Source: an uncultured Bacteroidota bacterium
GTDB lineage: Bacteria > Bacteroidota > Bacteroidia > Flavobacteriales > Flavobacteriaceae
Direction: 5' to 3'
Assembly: GCA_902594745.1 (NCBI GenBank)
Contig: CACJNF010000003.1
Coordinates: forward strand, 62,001 to 126,000
DNA: 64,000 nt
Shown: positions 34,026-44,639 of the stretch, piece after piece
How the letters are laid out: each line of letters begins with the position of its first letter
Numbering within the stretch: position 1 is the first letter of the stretch
Program-made: the position numbers and the translations under genes
Notes under the pieces: generated by a model
The model's database searches: none
The model's input: the letters and a program-made list of their open reading frames with translations, nothing else
Told to the model about the DNA's origin: nothing

Positions 34026-35315
34026 ATGAATAATAAATTTTCAGTAGGTCTTGATATCGGTACAACAAAAATTGTAGCAATGGTTGGAGAAAAAAATCAG
34101 TTTAATAAAATTAAGGTTCTTGGTGTAGGGAAATCTCAAAGTTTGGGAGTCCACAGGGGAGTTGTTAATAACATTACACAAACTATTCAATCAATAAAAA
34201 TTGCTATAGATGAAGCTCAATCTAAATCAGGTATAGAAATAAAAGATGTCGCAGTTGGTATTGCAGGTCAACATATTAGAAGTCTTCAACATAGTGATTA
34301 TATAACTAGAGAAAATCCGGATGAGGTAATTAATAATGACGATATAGATAAATTAATTGATCAAGTATATAAATTAGTTATGTTACCTGGTGAAGAAATT
34401 ATTCATGTTCTTCCTCAGGATTTTAAGGTTGATGGTCAATCTGAAATTAAAGAGCCTATAGGTATGTATGGAAGTAGGCTAGAGGCTAATTTCCATATTG
34501 TAGTTGGACAAGTATCATCAATTAGAAATATTGGTAAGTGTATTAAAAGTTCAGGATTAGAGATGGGAGATATAACCTTAGAACCACTAGCCTCTTCTGA
34601 TGCTGTTCTTTCTTTTGAAGAAAAAGATGCAGGAGTAGCTTTAATAGATATTGGTGGTGGAACTACAGATGTAGCAATTTTTAAAGATGGTATTATAAAA
34701 CATACTGCAGTTATACCTTTTGGTGGAAATGTAATTACTGAAGATATCAAGGAAGGATGCTCAATAATTGGCAATCAAGCAGAACAATTAAAAATAAAGT
34801 TTGGATCTGCATGGCCTGGAGAAAATAAAGATTCAGATATAGTATCAATTCCTGGAATTAGGGGGAGAGATCCAAAAGAAATATCGCTTAAAACATTATC
34901 TAAAATTATCAATGCAAGAGTTGTAGAGATAATTGAGCAGGCTTATTTAGAGATTAAGAATTATGGTCATGAAGATTCAAAAAAGAAACTTATTGCAGGA
35001 ATTGTTTTAACTGGAGGAGGTAGTCAGTTAAGACACCTTAAACAACTGGTTGAATATATAACCGGTATGGATACAAGAATAGGTTATCCAGGAGAACACC
35101 TCTCTGGAGATTCAAATGAGTTCAATCCAATTTATTCTACAGCTGTTGGACTATTAATGAAAGCAATAGAGAATAATTCTGAAAACTTAACTAAAGATAT
35201 TTCTAATTCTACTGGAAATGATCTAGTGAATCAAGAAAGAAAGACAATTCTAGCTAAGTGGGGAGAAGGTTTTAAAAAATTTATAGATAACGTAGACAAT
35301 ACATACGATAATTAA
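34026..35315 (+). CDS. ftsA: Cell division protein FtsA
   Basis: FtsA is the actin-like membrane anchor of the Z ring. The 429 residues show phosphate-1 GLDIGTTKI (about 8-16), the SHS2 1C domain (about 85-165), phosphate-2 ALIDIGGGTTDVAIF and the adenosine motif IVLTGGGSQL. The C-terminal WGEGFKKFIDNV is a short amphipathic segment of the kind that binds the membrane. It precedes ftsZ by 24 bases. Confidence 0.96.
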   Translation: MNNKFSVGLDIGTTKIVAMVGEKNQFNKIKVLGVGKSQSLGVHRGVVNNITQTIQSIKIAIDEAQSKSGIEIKDVAVGIAGQHIRSLQHSDYITRENPDEVINNDDIDKLIDQVYKLVMLPGEEIIHVLPQDFKVDGQSEIKEPIGMYGSRLEANFHIVVGQVSSIRNIGKCIKSSGLEMGDITLEPLASSDAVLSFEEKDAGVALIDIGGGTTDVAIFKDGIIKHTAVIPFGGNVITEDIKEGCSIIGNQAEQLKIKFGSAWPGENKDSDIVSIPGIRGRDPKEISLKTLSKIINARVVEIIEQAYLEIKNYGHEDSKKKLIAGIVLTGGGSQLRHLKQLVEYITGMDTRIGYPGEHLSGDSNEFNPIYSTAVGLLMKAIENNSENLTKDISNSTGNDLVNQERKTILAKWGEGFKKFIDNVDNTYDN

Positions 35316-35339
35316 CAAAAATTAAAAAATAAAATAGAT

Positions 35340-37151
35340 ATGGATACAAATTTTAGTTTCGATTTACCAAAAAATAAAAGTAATGTTATGAAAGTAATGG
35401 GAGTAGGAGGTGGAGGAAGTAATGCAGTTAATTACATGTATAAACAAGGAATCAAAGGTGTTGATTTCATTGTTTGTAACACTGACTCTCAAGCTCTTGA
35501 AGAGAGTCCTGTGCCTAATAAAATTCAGCTAGGAGTTAATCTTACTGAGGGTTTAGGAGCTGGAGCAAATCCAGAAATAGGAAAATTAGCTGCTTTAGAA
35601 AGCTATGAGGAGTTAAAAAATTTACTAGAAACACAAACTAAAATGTTGTTTATAACTGCTGGAATGGGAGGAGGTACGGGAACTGGTGCTGCTCCAATAA
35701 TAGCTGAAATGGCAAAGGAATTTGATATCTTGACTGTAGGAATAGTTACTATACCATTCATTTTTGAAGGAAAAAATAGAGAGCTACAAGCTATTAAGGG
35801 TTTAGAGAAATTAAAAAGATCTGTAGACTCTTTAATTATAATAAATAACAATAAATTAAGAGAAGTATATGGTAATCTTGGATTTAAAGAAGGATTCTCA
35901 AAAGCTGATGAGGTACTTGCTACAGCTGCAAAGGGAGTAGCTCAAGTTATAACCCATCATTATACCCAAAATATTGATTTAAAAGACGCCAAAACAGTAC
36001 TTTCAAATAGTGGTACTGCTATAATGGGCTCTTCAACTGCAAGTGGATCTAATAGAGCAAATGAAGCGGTTATAAAAGCTTTGGACTCTCCATTGCTTAA
36101 TGATAACAAAATAGAAGGTAGTAAGAATGTTCTTCTGTTAATTATTTCTGGATCTGATGAGATTACTATAGATGAAATAGGAGAGATTAATGAACATATT
36201 CAGAATGAGACAGGTAATAGTGCAAATATAATAATGGGAGTTGGAGAAGATCTTGATCTTGGAAACAATATATCTGTTACTGTTATAGCTACTGGATTTG
36301 GTGATGAAAAACAACAGAGTTTAGTGAACTCAGAGACAAAGAAAGTTATTTATACACTTGATGAAGATCATCCATTTGAAAAGAAATTAATTGAAGAAGA
36401 TCTAGATGGGGAAACTGAAATAATAGAAGATAAATCAAATGATGAAAGCCCTTACGATTTTCAACAAAAGAAGATTGAGAGTGAAATAAATGAAATTTTA
36501 AGAAACATAGAAATTAGCTATGAAGTAGTTGAGGCAGATGAACAATTAATAGATATAAATGAAATTGAAATAATAGATTTTGAACATGTTTTACCTGAGG
36601 AGGTAGGTGTTATAGATAATCAAGAAAATTGTGATGAAATATCCTTTGGTCTATTTTCAGATAATTTGGAGAAAGAAGTAATTAATGATAATGACTTTGA
36701 AGAAAATAATGTTGATGAACAAACTTCGCAATTTGATGAAATAAATTCTTATGAGGATAATGAAGATGAGGAAGGTATAGAGTTTATAAAATTAGATCTT
36801 AATGATAATTTAAATCAAATAGAAGAAATGAAAACAGGTGAAGAAGAATCCAATAATGAAACCATAGATTACCAAGAGGATAATTGTTTATTTGAAAAAC
36901 CAATAGAAGTGGATTCCGATAATGAAAATATAATTAGGAGGGAAAATTTAAAAAAATATAACCATGTTTTTAAAAGTAATAACTCTTCAATTGAAGATTT
37001 AGAAAAAATACCAGCATATAAAAGAATGGGTATTGAAATAAATAATTCAAAGTCTGAGGGTGATGAAATATTTTCAAAGACTATTCTAAATGAAGAGAAT
37101 AAATTAGAATTTCCAGATGTTAACACATATTTACATGATAACGTAGATTAA
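35340..37151 (+). CDS. ftsZ: Cell division GTPase FtsZ
   Basis: FtsZ polymerises into the division ring. The 603 residues have the tubulin core (about 1-325) with GVGGGGSNAV, the signature GGGTGTGAAP and the T7-loop region. A Glu/Asp/Asn-rich linker of some 230 residues follows (about 325-555), predicted disordered. The C-terminal tail has IPAYKRMG at 557-564 and ends LHDNVD, the Bacteroidota-type tail that I infer binds FtsA. A start at 35340 gives a normal N-terminus. Confidence 0.97.
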   Translation: MDTNFSFDLPKNKSNVMKVMGVGGGGSNAVNYMYKQGIKGVDFIVCNTDSQALEESPVPNKIQLGVNLTEGLGAGANPEIGKLAALESYEELKNLLETQTKMLFITAGMGGGTGTGAAPIIAEMAKEFDILTVGIVTIPFIFEGKNRELQAIKGLEKLKRSVDSLIIINNNKLREVYGNLGFKEGFSKADEVLATAAKGVAQVITHHYTQNIDLKDAKTVLSNSGTAIMGSSTASGSNRANEAVIKALDSPLLNDNKIEGSKNVLLLIISGSDEITIDEIGEINEHIQNETGNSANIIMGVGEDLDLGNNISVTVIATGFGDEKQQSLVNSETKKVIYTLDEDHPFEKKLIEEDLDGETEIIEDKSNDESPYDFQQKKIESEINEILRNIEISYEVVEADEQLIDINEIEIIDFEHVLPEEVGVIDNQENCDEISFGLFSDNLEKEVINDNDFEENNVDEQTSQFDEINSYEDNEDEEGIEFIKLDLNDNLNQIEEMKTGEEESNNETIDYQEDNCLFEKPIEVDSDNENIIRRENLKKYNHVFKSNNSSIEDLEKIPAYKRMGIEINNSKSEGDEIFSKTILNEENKLEFPDVNTYLHDNVD

Positions 37152-37156
37152 TTAAA

Positions 37157-37609
37157 ATGAATATAGAAAATCAAATAAATGAGTCTATTAAAGACTCAAT
37201 GAAAAAAAAAGATAGTCTAAGACTAGAATCGTTAAGATCTATTAAATCTGCAATTCTACTAGAGAAGACTAAGTTTTCTTCAGATAAGACTTTAGATGAG
37301 AATGAAATTATAAAAATTCTTCAAAGGCTTGTTAAGCAAAGAAATGATAGTGCAAAAATCTATAACGAACAAAATAGAGAAGATTTAGCTAATACTGAAG
37401 TTGCCCAATCAAAAATTATTTCAGAGTTTCTTCCAGAACAACTAAATGAAAAAGAATTAACGGAAATAATCAACACTACAATAACAGAATTAAATGCTTC
37501 CTCAATGAAAGATATGGGAACTGTTATTTCTGAAGTTAATAAAAAAGTATCAGGAAGAGCTGATGGAAGAATAATAGCTGAGATAGTTAAAAATATTTTA
37601 TCAAATTAA
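37157..37609 (+). CDS. yqeY: GatB/YqeY domain protein
   Basis: A YqeY-type protein of 150 residues, related to the tail domain of GatB/GatE amidotransferases that contacts tRNA. It is helical, with the family stretches LRSIKSAI and QRNDSAKIYNEQNREDLA, then SEFLPEQL and GRADGRIIAEIV. Its role is not established. It starts 5 bases after ftsZ and ends the cluster; convergent kynU lies 15 bases away with no hairpin between. Confidence 0.9.
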   Translation: MNIENQINESIKDSMKKKDSLRLESLRSIKSAILLEKTKFSSDKTLDENEIIKILQRLVKQRNDSAKIYNEQNREDLANTEVAQSKIISEFLPEQLNEKELTEIINTTITELNASSMKDMGTVISEVNKKVSGRADGRIIAEIVKNILSN

Positions 37610-37624
37610 TAAGTTGTAGAACCT

Positions 37625-38890
37625 CTAAGTAACTATATTTTTAGAATCATCTTTACTTTCATACTCTTTAGACTCAATTATATTAATAAGTCTAATACAA
37701 ATTATATATATATCGTTAAACGAGATGTAAAGGGGTGTTAATGCAATTCGAATTATATTAGGTGGCCTAAAATCTACAATAATCTTTTTTTCTCCATGAT
37801 ATTTAGGATCTGTAAGGCACTTTGTTATTCTCCAAGATTCATCATGGACTATTGATATATGAGAGCCTCTATCATCTTTATTTTTAGGAGTAATAATTTT
37901 AAATCCTAAATTCATTAACCTATCGTTAAAAATTTCAGTAAAAAAGTTATATAAATCTATAGCCTTACTCTCTAGTTTTTTTGTTGTTGCATTTATAGTT
38001 ATGTCTAATGAAGAATCTAAAGTAGACATTGAAATTATATGGGGTGTTCCACTAGAGAATTTACTCATTGATTCTGACTGAATATATGTCTTTGAGAAAT
38101 TAAATGGATCTGAATGACTAAACCACCCTTTAATTGGGGACTTAAGTCCTATCTGATTTTCATTTCTAGTATATATAAAAGCTGGTGAACCTGGACCTCC
38201 ATTTAAATATTTATATGTACAACCTACTGCATAATCAATATCATTGAGTTTCATATCAATATCTATAGCTCCAATTGCGTGACTTAAATCCCAAATAACA
38301 ATGCTATCATTTTCTTTACAAATTCTATTAATTTTTTTTACAGGATATCTGTATGAAGATTTGTAAGTAACTAGTGATAGAACAATTATACCGTTATTAT
38401 TTTTGATAAATTGCTCAAGCACATCAATATCTGGTAAATAATTATCATACTCTAGTAGATTAAATTTTAAATTGTGATCATTACAAATACCCTCGCAGAT
38501 ATATTTATCTGAAGGAAAATTAAGATTGTCAGTAGAGATATTTATAATACTGTCGTTGCTTTTTATAAGGCTTAATAATAATTTATAGAGATTTAAAGAA
38601 GTAGATCCGCCTACATATATTTCAGTTTCATTTGAATTTAAGATTGTTGAAATTTTATTAGAAACTCTATTAGGTAGGTTTATCCATGAATTATTCCAGC
38701 TTGAGATAAGATTTTGCCCCCATTCATTATTTATAACTTTATTAACGGCCTCTTTAGTTTTTTTTGAAAGTAGACCAAGAGAATTACCATCAAAATATAA
38801 TTTATCATCTGGATAGATGAATTCACTTTTGAATTTATTTAGTTTATCTTTTGAATCTAATTCTTTTGCTAATTTCTCTAGTCTATCCAA
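37625..38890 (-). CDS. kynU: Kynureninase
   Basis: KynU cleaves kynurenine to anthranilate and alanine (or 3-hydroxykynurenine to 3-hydroxyanthranilate) with PLP. The 421 residues show YFDGNSLG near the N-terminus, WDLSHAIGA, the PLP-lysine motif CTYKYLNGGPGSPAF, GWFSH and a C-terminal RPPNIIRIALTPLY. The start is TTG at 38890, within the last codons of the SGNH lipoprotein gene, an overlap of 13 bases. No other kynurenine gene is in the window, so whether it feeds NAD synthesis or tryptophan breakdown is open. Confidence 0.92.
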   Translation of the reverse strand: MDRLEKLAKELDSKDKLNKFKSEFIYPDDKLYFDGNSLGLLSKKTKEAVNKVINNEWGQNLISSWNNSWINLPNRVSNKISTILNSNETEIYVGGSTSLNLYKLLLSLIKSNDSIINISTDNLNFPSDKYICEGICNDHNLKFNLLEYDNYLPDIDVLEQFIKNNNGIIVLSLVTYKSSYRYPVKKINRICKENDSIVIWDLSHAIGAIDIDMKLNDIDYAVGCTYKYLNGGPGSPAFIYTRNENQIGLKSPIKGWFSHSDPFNFSKTYIQSESMSKFSSGTPHIISMSTLDSSLDITINATTKKLESKAIDLYNFFTEIFNDRLMNLGFKIITPKNKDDRGSHISIVHDESWRITKCLTDPKYHGEKKIIVDFRPPNIIRIALTPLYISFNDIYIICIRLINIIESKEYESKDDSKNIVT

Positions 38891-39621
38891 GTTTCATAAA
38901 TTTTTTTTGCCCATTCCAAATACATCAATCCACTTGGATGAAGATTATCAGAAGCTAATAAATTGCTTTCATTTAGTGCCCTTCTGGAAATCTCTGTAAC
39001 ATCAACATACTTGAGTCCATTACTATTTGCAAAATTTATTAAGCTATTGTTAAATAAATTTATTTCAGATGAAATTACTTCTCTATTATATGAATTTCCA
39101 AAAGGAGTATATCCCCAATCTGGTATAGAAACAATAATGATATTTCCATTACTTTTTTTAAGACTATTCATCCTATCCATTAGTTTGTTAAGATCTTCCT
39201 CAAATTCATCAATAGATCTTGAATTAAATTGGTTGTTTACTCCAATTAAAAGAGAAACATAGTCATACTTTTGAGTAAAATTGGTCTGACTTATTGCGTT
39301 CAAAAGATCATAGGTCTTCCAACCAGTTTCAGCAATGATTACAGGTTTTTCAAAGTCTAGACCATTTTCATATGCAACTTCGACAAATTGATTTGGCCAT
39401 CTTTCATTTTCGTTTACTCCTTCTCCAATTGTGTAGCTATCACCTAGAGCTAGAAAACTAAATTTTGAGATACTTGAGTTAATTAAATCAATTTCATTTG
39501 ATTCAAAATTTTCATTTTCAATATTACTATAGTCTATGTCGTTTTCTGCAGTATTTTGAGGATTACAGGATAATGACAATAAAAAAATAGAAACTAATAT
39601 ACTTCTTATGAATATGTCCAT
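38878..39621 (-). CDS. SGNH/GDSL-family lipoprotein esterase
   Basis: A secreted SGNH hydrolase of 247 residues. The N-terminus is a lipoprotein signal with lipobox LSLSC (Cys near 19). Block I is ALGDSYTIGEG with the catalytic Ser, block III is IGVNNQ, and block V is SDNLHPSG with Asp and His. It would cleave ester bonds, perhaps on acetylated glycans or lipids, at the outer membrane or periplasm. It starts 35 bases after rpe and overlaps kynU by 13 bases, so it is likely in the same transcript. Confidence 0.85.
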   Translation of the reverse strand: MDIFIRSILVSIFLLSLSCNPQNTAENDIDYSNIENENFESNEIDLINSSISKFSFLALGDSYTIGEGVNENERWPNQFVEVAYENGLDFEKPVIIAETGWKTYDLLNAISQTNFTQKYDYVSLLIGVNNQFNSRSIDEFEEDLNKLMDRMNSLKKSNGNIIIVSIPDWGYTPFGNSYNREVISSEINLFNNSLINFANSNGLKYVDVTEISRRALNESNLLASDNLHPSGLMYLEWAKKIYETWID

Positions 39622-39656
39622 TTATAATTTTACTGAATATAAATTTAGTAATTATC

Positions 39657-40301
39657 TTATTTAAGAGCATCAATTGCAATATTATAATCGGGTGAATTAA
39701 ATATGTAGCTTCCAGCAACTAAAACATCTGCTCCATTAGATTTAAGATCCTGAAAGTTATCCTTATTTACTCCTCCATCTACTTCTATTAATGCATTTGA
39801 TTTAGACGAAATAATTAATTGTTTTAATTCTTTAAGTCTCTCTGTTGTAGATTCAATAAATTTTTGACCAGCAAACCCAGGATTAACTCCCATTAAACAA
39901 ATTAAATCAACCTTTTTGATGTATTCTTTTAGTTCAGATATAGGAGTTTCAGGATTTATAGCAATTCCAGCCTTTAGTGAAGATTCATGAATCTTATTAA
40001 TGATTTGATTTAAATTATTTGTTGCCTCTATGTGAACTGTAATTATATCAGATCCAAGATTTATAAATTCAGTTATATACTTTTCAGGCTCAACGATCAT
40101 AAGGTGAACATCTAAAGGCTTTTTAGTTAGTTGTCTTATGGTCTTCACAACTGGCATACCAAAAGATATATTAGGAACAAACAGTCCATCCATAACATCT
40201 AGATGAAACCAGTCAGCATTGCTTTTATCTATTTTAGAACACTCTAAAGATAAATTAGCAAAATCTGCTGCAAGAATAGAGGGAGAAACTTTTACTGACA
40301 T
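39657..40301 (-). CDS. rpe: Ribulose-phosphate 3-epimerase
   Basis: Rpe interconverts ribulose-5-phosphate and xylulose-5-phosphate. The 214 residues show SPSILAADFANL, HLDVMDGLFVPN (metal-binding His and Asp), VHLMIVEP, VNPGFAGQKF and EVDGGVN with the catalytic Asp. ATG at 40301 fits the family; an in-frame TTG three codons upstream is less likely. It follows rpoD after 72 bases. Confidence 0.95.
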   Translation of the reverse strand: MSVKVSPSILAADFANLSLECSKIDKSNADWFHLDVMDGLFVPNISFGMPVVKTIRQLTKKPLDVHLMIVEPEKYITEFINLGSDIITVHIEATNNLNQIINKIHESSLKAGIAINPETPISELKEYIKKVDLICLMGVNPGFAGQKFIESTTERLKELKQLIISSKSNALIEVDGGVNKDNFQDLKSNGADVLVAGSYIFNSPDYNIAIDALK

Positions 40302-40373
40302 ATTTGCCAATATATAGTTTTAAATAGTAATACAGAAAATCAATTGGAAAAAGATATAAACAGCCTAACCTAA

Positions 40374-41237
40374 CTATCCAAGATAAGTTTTCAGGATTTT
40401 GCTCCTAGAGGTATGTTTTAACCTTCTAATGGCTTTTTCTTTGATTTGTCTAACTCTTTCCCTAGTCAAATCAAAGGTTTCACCTATTTCTTCTAGAGTC
40501 ATAGCATGTTGATTACCTAGACCAAAATACAATCTTACAACATCAGCTTCTCTAGGGGTTAAAGTATCAAGAGCTCTCTCAATTTCAGTTCTTAGAGATT
40601 CATGTAGAAGTTGTCTGTCAGGATTTGGTGATTCTCCACTATTTAAAACATCATATAAGTTAGAGTCTTCACCTTCAACCAAAGGTGCGTCCATTGATAC
40701 ATGTCTACCAGAATTTTTTAAAGATTCTTTTACATCATTAACAGTCATATCAAGCTCTTTTGCAATTTCTTCTGCTGAAGGTGCTCTCTCATGAGCTTGC
40801 TCAAGAAACGCATAAGTTTTATTTATTTTATTAATAGAACCAATCTTATTTAATGGTAATCTAACAATTCTTGATTGTTCAGCTAAAGCTTGCAGGATTG
40901 ATTGCCTAATCCACCATACGGCATATGAGATAAATTTAAAACCTCTAGTTTCATCAAATCTTTGGGCAGCCTTAATTAGACCTAGATTACCTTCATTAAT
41001 AAGGTCAGGAAGTGTTAATCCTTGATTTTGGTATTGCTTAGCTACAGATACTACAAACCTTAAATTGGCTTTAGTCAGTTTTTCTAGTGCAAATTGATCT
41101 CCGGCTTTAATCCTTTGAGCTAATTCTACTTCTTCCTCCGCAGTAATAAGGTCAACCTTTCCAATCTCTTGAAGATATTTATCTAGAGAAGCAGTTTCTC
41201 TATTGGTTACCTGCTTTGTTATTTTTAATTGTCTCAT
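40374..41237 (-). CDS. rpoD: Primary sigma factor RpoD (sigma 70, Bacteroidota form)
   Basis: The housekeeping sigma factor, 287 residues, lacking the long region 1.1 and non-conserved insert of E. coli. Region 1.2 begins at LDKYLQEIG, region 2 has the core-binding [20 protein letters not shown] and the -10-reading [16 protein letters not shown], region 4 has [16 protein letters not shown] and the [22 protein letters not shown]. This short form is the one that recognises TAnnTTTG promoters in Bacteroidota, agreeing with the boxes in this window. It follows pnp by 42 bases. Confidence 0.97.
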   Translation of the reverse strand: MRQLKITKQVTNRETASLDKYLQEIGKVDLITAEEEVELAQRIKAGDQFALEKLTKANLRFVVSVAKQYQNQGLTLPDLINEGNLGLIKAAQRFDETRGFKFISYAVWWIRQSILQALAEQSRIVRLPLNKIGSINKINKTYAFLEQAHERAPSAEEIAKELDMTVNDVKESLKNSGRHVSMDAPLVEGEDSNLYDVLNSGESPNPDRQLLHESLRTEIERALDTLTPREADVVRLYFGLGNQHAMTLEEIGETFDLTRERVRQIKEKAIRRLKHTSRSKILKTYLG

Positions 41238-41279
41238 AGACTAATTAATGCCACAAAAATTGTTCCAAATTGAAAAAAT

Positions 41280-43391
41280 TTAAGATTTTTTTTCAAGTAA
41301 AACTTTTCTGGAAATTTTAGATTTTTTTGTTCTAGGATCAATTCCCAGATATTTTATTTCGATTTGATCACCAATGTTTATATAATCAGTTACATTATTA
41401 ACTCTCTCCCATGCAATTTCAGATACATGTAGTAGAGCTTCTTTGCCAGGAACAAATTCAACTACTGCTCCAAAATCAAGAATCTTGATTACTTTGACAT
41501 TATATACTTCATCGATTACAGGCTCAAAAACTAAATTTTTAATTCTATCGATAGCATAGTTAATCTTTTCTTGATCAACCCCTAAGATTTCAATAACACC
41601 GATTTCATCTTTCTCATTTATTACAATTGTAGTTTCAGTATCCTTTTGAAGTTCTTGAATATTTTTACCTCCTGGCCCTATTACCAGTCCAATAAAGTCC
41701 TTGCTGATTTCAAGATTAACCATTTTAGGTGCATGAGCTTTAACAGAATCGTTTGGATTATTTATTGTTTCATCTAATTGATTCAATATATCCAATCTTC
41801 CATTTTTAGCTTGACCAAGTGCTTCAATTAAAATCTCGTATTTTAATCCTTTAATTTTGATATCCATTTGACATGCAGTGATTCCATCTTTTGTACCTGT
41901 TACTTTAAAGTCCATATCTCCAAGATGATCTTCATCACCTAAAATATCAGATAATACAGCATATTTATCACCCTCAGTTATTAAACCCATTGCTATACCA
42001 GAGACATTACTCTTAATATTAATTCCAGCATCCATCAATGCAAGAGATCCCGCACAGACTGAAGCCATAGAGGACGATCCATTAGATTCTAAAATTTCAG
42101 AAACAATTCTAACTGTATATGGACAGTCAGATGGCATAACTTTTTTTAGAGCCCTTTGAGCAAGATTTCCATGACCAACTTCTCTTCTTGAAGTTCCTCT
42201 CAATGGTCTTGCCTCTCCAGTTGAAAATGGAGGAAAATTATAATGTAAATAAAAGGTCTCTTCAGATTGATCAGTTGGCATATCAATTACGTTGGCTTCT
42301 CTGCTTGTCCCAAGAGTAACTGAAGCAAGGGCTTGCGTCTCACCTCTTGTAAAGACTGCAGATCCATGAGTGGAGGGTAAGTAATTGATTTCAGTCCAAA
42401 TATCTCTAATGTTATCTGGTTTTCTTCCATCTAGCCTTATACCTTCATTAAGAACTAAATCTCTAACTGCCTTTTTTTGTGATTTACTAAAGTAATTTAG
42501 AATTAGATCTTTCTTTTCTTCAAACGTTTCCTCGTCATATGATTCGATTAATTCTTGTTTTACATTTGAAAAAAGTTCACTTCTTTCATTTTTTGAAAGA
42601 CCTTTTTTTGCTATATCATAACATTTTTGATAGGTTTTTTCAATAATTTGATTTTCTAGTTCACTGTCTTCCTCAGCAGAATCATATTCTCTTTTTTCAG
42701 AACTGACTCCAACAAGTTCAATAAGCTCTTTTTGAGCCTTAATTTGAGCTTTAATCTCTTCATGAGCATATCGTATTGCCTCTGTCATTTCCTCTTCAGA
42801 AATCTCGTTAAATTCACCTTCAACCATAACAACTGAATCTTCACTAGCGCCAACCATCATATCTATGTCAGATTCTTCAAGCTGTGCCTTTGACGGATTT
42901 ATTAAAAAATTTCCATCAATTCTTGCCACTCTAACTTCTGAAATAGGACCATCAAATGGAATATCAGACAATGATAGTGCAGCAGAAGCAGCCAAACCAA
43001 CTAACGCATCTGGCATTACATTTTCGTCGTGAGACATTAATTGAATCATAACCTGAGTTTCATTATAATAATCCTTTGGAAATAGAGGTCTTAAAACTCT
43101 GTCAACAATTCTCATTGTTAGTATCTCTTCATTACTTGGTCTTGCCTCTCTTTTGAAAAAACCACCTGGAAATCTACCAGCAGAGGCAAATTTCTCTCTA
43201 TAATCAACTGTTAAAGGAAGAAAATCTAATGTGGACTCTCCATAATTGGAAACTACAGTAGATAATAGCATACAGTTTCCCATTTTTATTACAACTGAAC
43301 CGTGTGCTTGTTTTGCTAGTTTGCCTGTTTCAATGATAATCTCACGGCCATCATTTAAAACAATTGTTTTTGATAAAGGTTTTGGATTCAT
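41280..43391 (-). CDS. pnp: Polyribonucleotide nucleotidyltransferase (PNPase)
   Basis: PNPase degrades RNA 3' to 5' by phosphorolysis. The 703 residues contain two RNase PH domains ([16 protein letters not shown] early, and the [19 protein letters not shown] region later), a helical linker, a KH domain with [12 protein letters not shown] (about 566-577) and a C-terminal S1 domain with [14 protein letters not shown]. It follows rpsO, as in many bacteria, with 58 bases between. Confidence 0.97.
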   Translation of the reverse strand: MNPKPLSKTIVLNDGREIIIETGKLAKQAHGSVVIKMGNCMLLSTVVSNYGESTLDFLPLTVDYREKFASAGRFPGGFFKREARPSNEEILTMRIVDRVLRPLFPKDYYNETQVMIQLMSHDENVMPDALVGLAASAALSLSDIPFDGPISEVRVARIDGNFLINPSKAQLEESDIDMMVGASEDSVVMVEGEFNEISEEEMTEAIRYAHEEIKAQIKAQKELIELVGVSSEKREYDSAEEDSELENQIIEKTYQKCYDIAKKGLSKNERSELFSNVKQELIESYDEETFEEKKDLILNYFSKSQKKAVRDLVLNEGIRLDGRKPDNIRDIWTEINYLPSTHGSAVFTRGETQALASVTLGTSREANVIDMPTDQSEETFYLHYNFPPFSTGEARPLRGTSRREVGHGNLAQRALKKVMPSDCPYTVRIVSEILESNGSSSMASVCAGSLALMDAGINIKSNVSGIAMGLITEGDKYAVLSDILGDEDHLGDMDFKVTGTKDGITACQMDIKIKGLKYEILIEALGQAKNGRLDILNQLDETINNPNDSVKAHAPKMVNLEISKDFIGLVIGPGGKNIQELQKDTETTIVINEKDEIGVIEILGVDQEKINYAIDRIKNLVFEPVIDEVYNVKVIKILDFGAVVEFVPGKEALLHVSEIAWERVNNVTDYINIGDQIEIKYLGIDPRTKKSKISRKVLLEKKS

Positions 43392-43449
43392 AATCTAGTT
43401 TTGGTTTAAATTAATTGTTGTGTGAATATTTAGACAACCAAACTAAATT

Positions 43450-43713
43450 TTATTTTCTGATACCAAGTTTTTTAATTATATCACGGTATCTTTCAATATC
43501 TGTTTTCTTTAAGTACTCAAGTAAGTTTCTTCTTTTACCAACCATCTTAACAAGTGATTTCTCTGTATTGAAATCCTTTGCATTAGTTTTAAGATGATTC
43601 GAAAGATGATCAATTCTCTTAGAGAAAAGAGCAACTTGACTTTCAGCAGAACCGGTATCTTTTTTACTTTTACCAAATTCTTTAAAAATATCTTCTTTCT
43701 TAAGTACTGTCAT
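43450..43713 (-). CDS. rpsO: 30S ribosomal protein S15
   Basis: S15 is a primary 16S rRNA-binding protein of the small subunit platform. The 87 residues include GSAESQVALFSKRIDHLSNHLKTN and the C-terminal KRRNLLEYLKKTD. It has its own TATATTTG box 18 bases upstream. It is the first gene of an rpsO-pnp-rpoD-rpe run. Confidence 0.97.
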   Translation of the reverse strand: MTVLKKEDIFKEFGKSKKDTGSAESQVALFSKRIDHLSNHLKTNAKDFNTEKSLVKMVGKRRNLLEYLKKTDIERYRDIIKKLGIRK

Positions 43714-43731
43714 TCAATTATTTTTGAGCCG

Positions 43732-43739
43732 CAAATATA
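43732..43739 (-). promoter_or_regulatory. -7 element of the rpsO promoter (TATATTTG)
   Basis: A perfect TAnnTTTG on the minus strand, 18 bases before the rpsO ATG. Its surroundings (CTATATTTGCGG) are the same as at the queA promoter. No -33 TTG is evident. Confidence 0.65.
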
Positions 43740-43767
43740 GTAGTTTATATTTAAATAAGTAAATTAT

Positions 43768-44628
43768 TTATTCATATTTACGAATGGGAGAATTCTGGAT
43801 TAAATCTATGTAAAGATTAACTTTCTTCTTTAAATCTTTCCTGTGAGTAATAAAATCTAAAAATCCCTTTTCTAATAAAAACTCACTTTTTTGAAATCCA
43901 TCAGGTAAATCCTGACCAGTAGTATCTTTAACAACTCTTGGCCCTGCAAAAGCAATTAGTGCATTAGGTTCCGCTATATTGATATCTCCTAACATTGCAA
44001 AAGAAGCAGTTGTTCCTCCGGTAGTTGGATCAGTACACAAAGAAATGTATGGTAATTTTGCTTCGGATAAATCATTAAGTTTTGCAGATGTTTTAGCCAT
44101 CTGCATAAGTGAAGTAGCAGATTCCATCATTCTAGCTCCTCCAGATTTTGAAATAACAAGAAGAGGACATTTATATTTAATTGCATAACTTATTGCAAGA
44201 GATATTTTTTCTCCAACAACTGATCCCATTGATCCTCCAATAAATTTAAAGTCCATACAAGCAATTACAAGATTTTTTCCGTACGATTTACCATAACCAA
44301 TCCTAATGGCCTCGTTAAGTTTAGTCTTGTTTTGAGCATCTTTTAATCTATCGGAATATTTTTTTTGATCTTCAAATTTTAAAAAGTCAACGGAAGTCAT
44401 TTTAGCATTGAATTCTTTAAATTTATTATCAAAAAGTATTTCAAAGTATTCCTTGCTTCCAATATGAACATGATAATCGTCTTCAGGACTAACATACATA
44501 TTTTCCGCTAGTTCCTTTGTTTCAATTATTTTACCACTAGGAGTTTTGTACCAAAGACCAGCAGGTATATCTTTTTTTTCTTCGGTTTTTGTACTAATAT
44601 TTTTGTTTGTTCTTTTGAACCAACTCAT
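43768..44628 (-). CDS. accD: Acetyl-CoA carboxylase carboxyltransferase beta subunit (AccD), no zinc ribbon cysteines
   Basis: AccD, with AccA, transfers CO2 from biotin to acetyl-CoA in fatty acid synthesis. The 286 residues have the N-terminal ribbon fold and the crotonase-like domain ([43 protein letters not shown]). The four zinc cysteines of E. coli AccD are absent: the positions hold Thr29, Ser31/Gly32, Ser47 and Asp50 ([10 protein letters not shown] ... VSPEDDYHV), while the flanking residues are well kept. I recall the same in other Flavobacteriia. It follows fbaA by 11 bases. Confidence 0.95.
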   Translation of the reverse strand: MSWFKRTNKNISTKTEEKKDIPAGLWYKTPSGKIIETKELAENMYVSPEDDYHVHIGSKEYFEILFDNKFKEFNAKMTSVDFLKFEDQKKYSDRLKDAQNKTKLNEAIRIGYGKSYGKNLVIACMDFKFIGGSMGSVVGEKISLAISYAIKYKCPLLVISKSGGARMMESATSLMQMAKTSAKLNDLSEAKLPYISLCTDPTTGGTTASFAMLGDINIAEPNALIAFAGPRVVKDTTGQDLPDGFQKSEFLLEKGFLDFITHRKDLKKKVNLYIDLIQNSPIRKYE

Positions 44629-44639
44629 ACTATTAGGTT

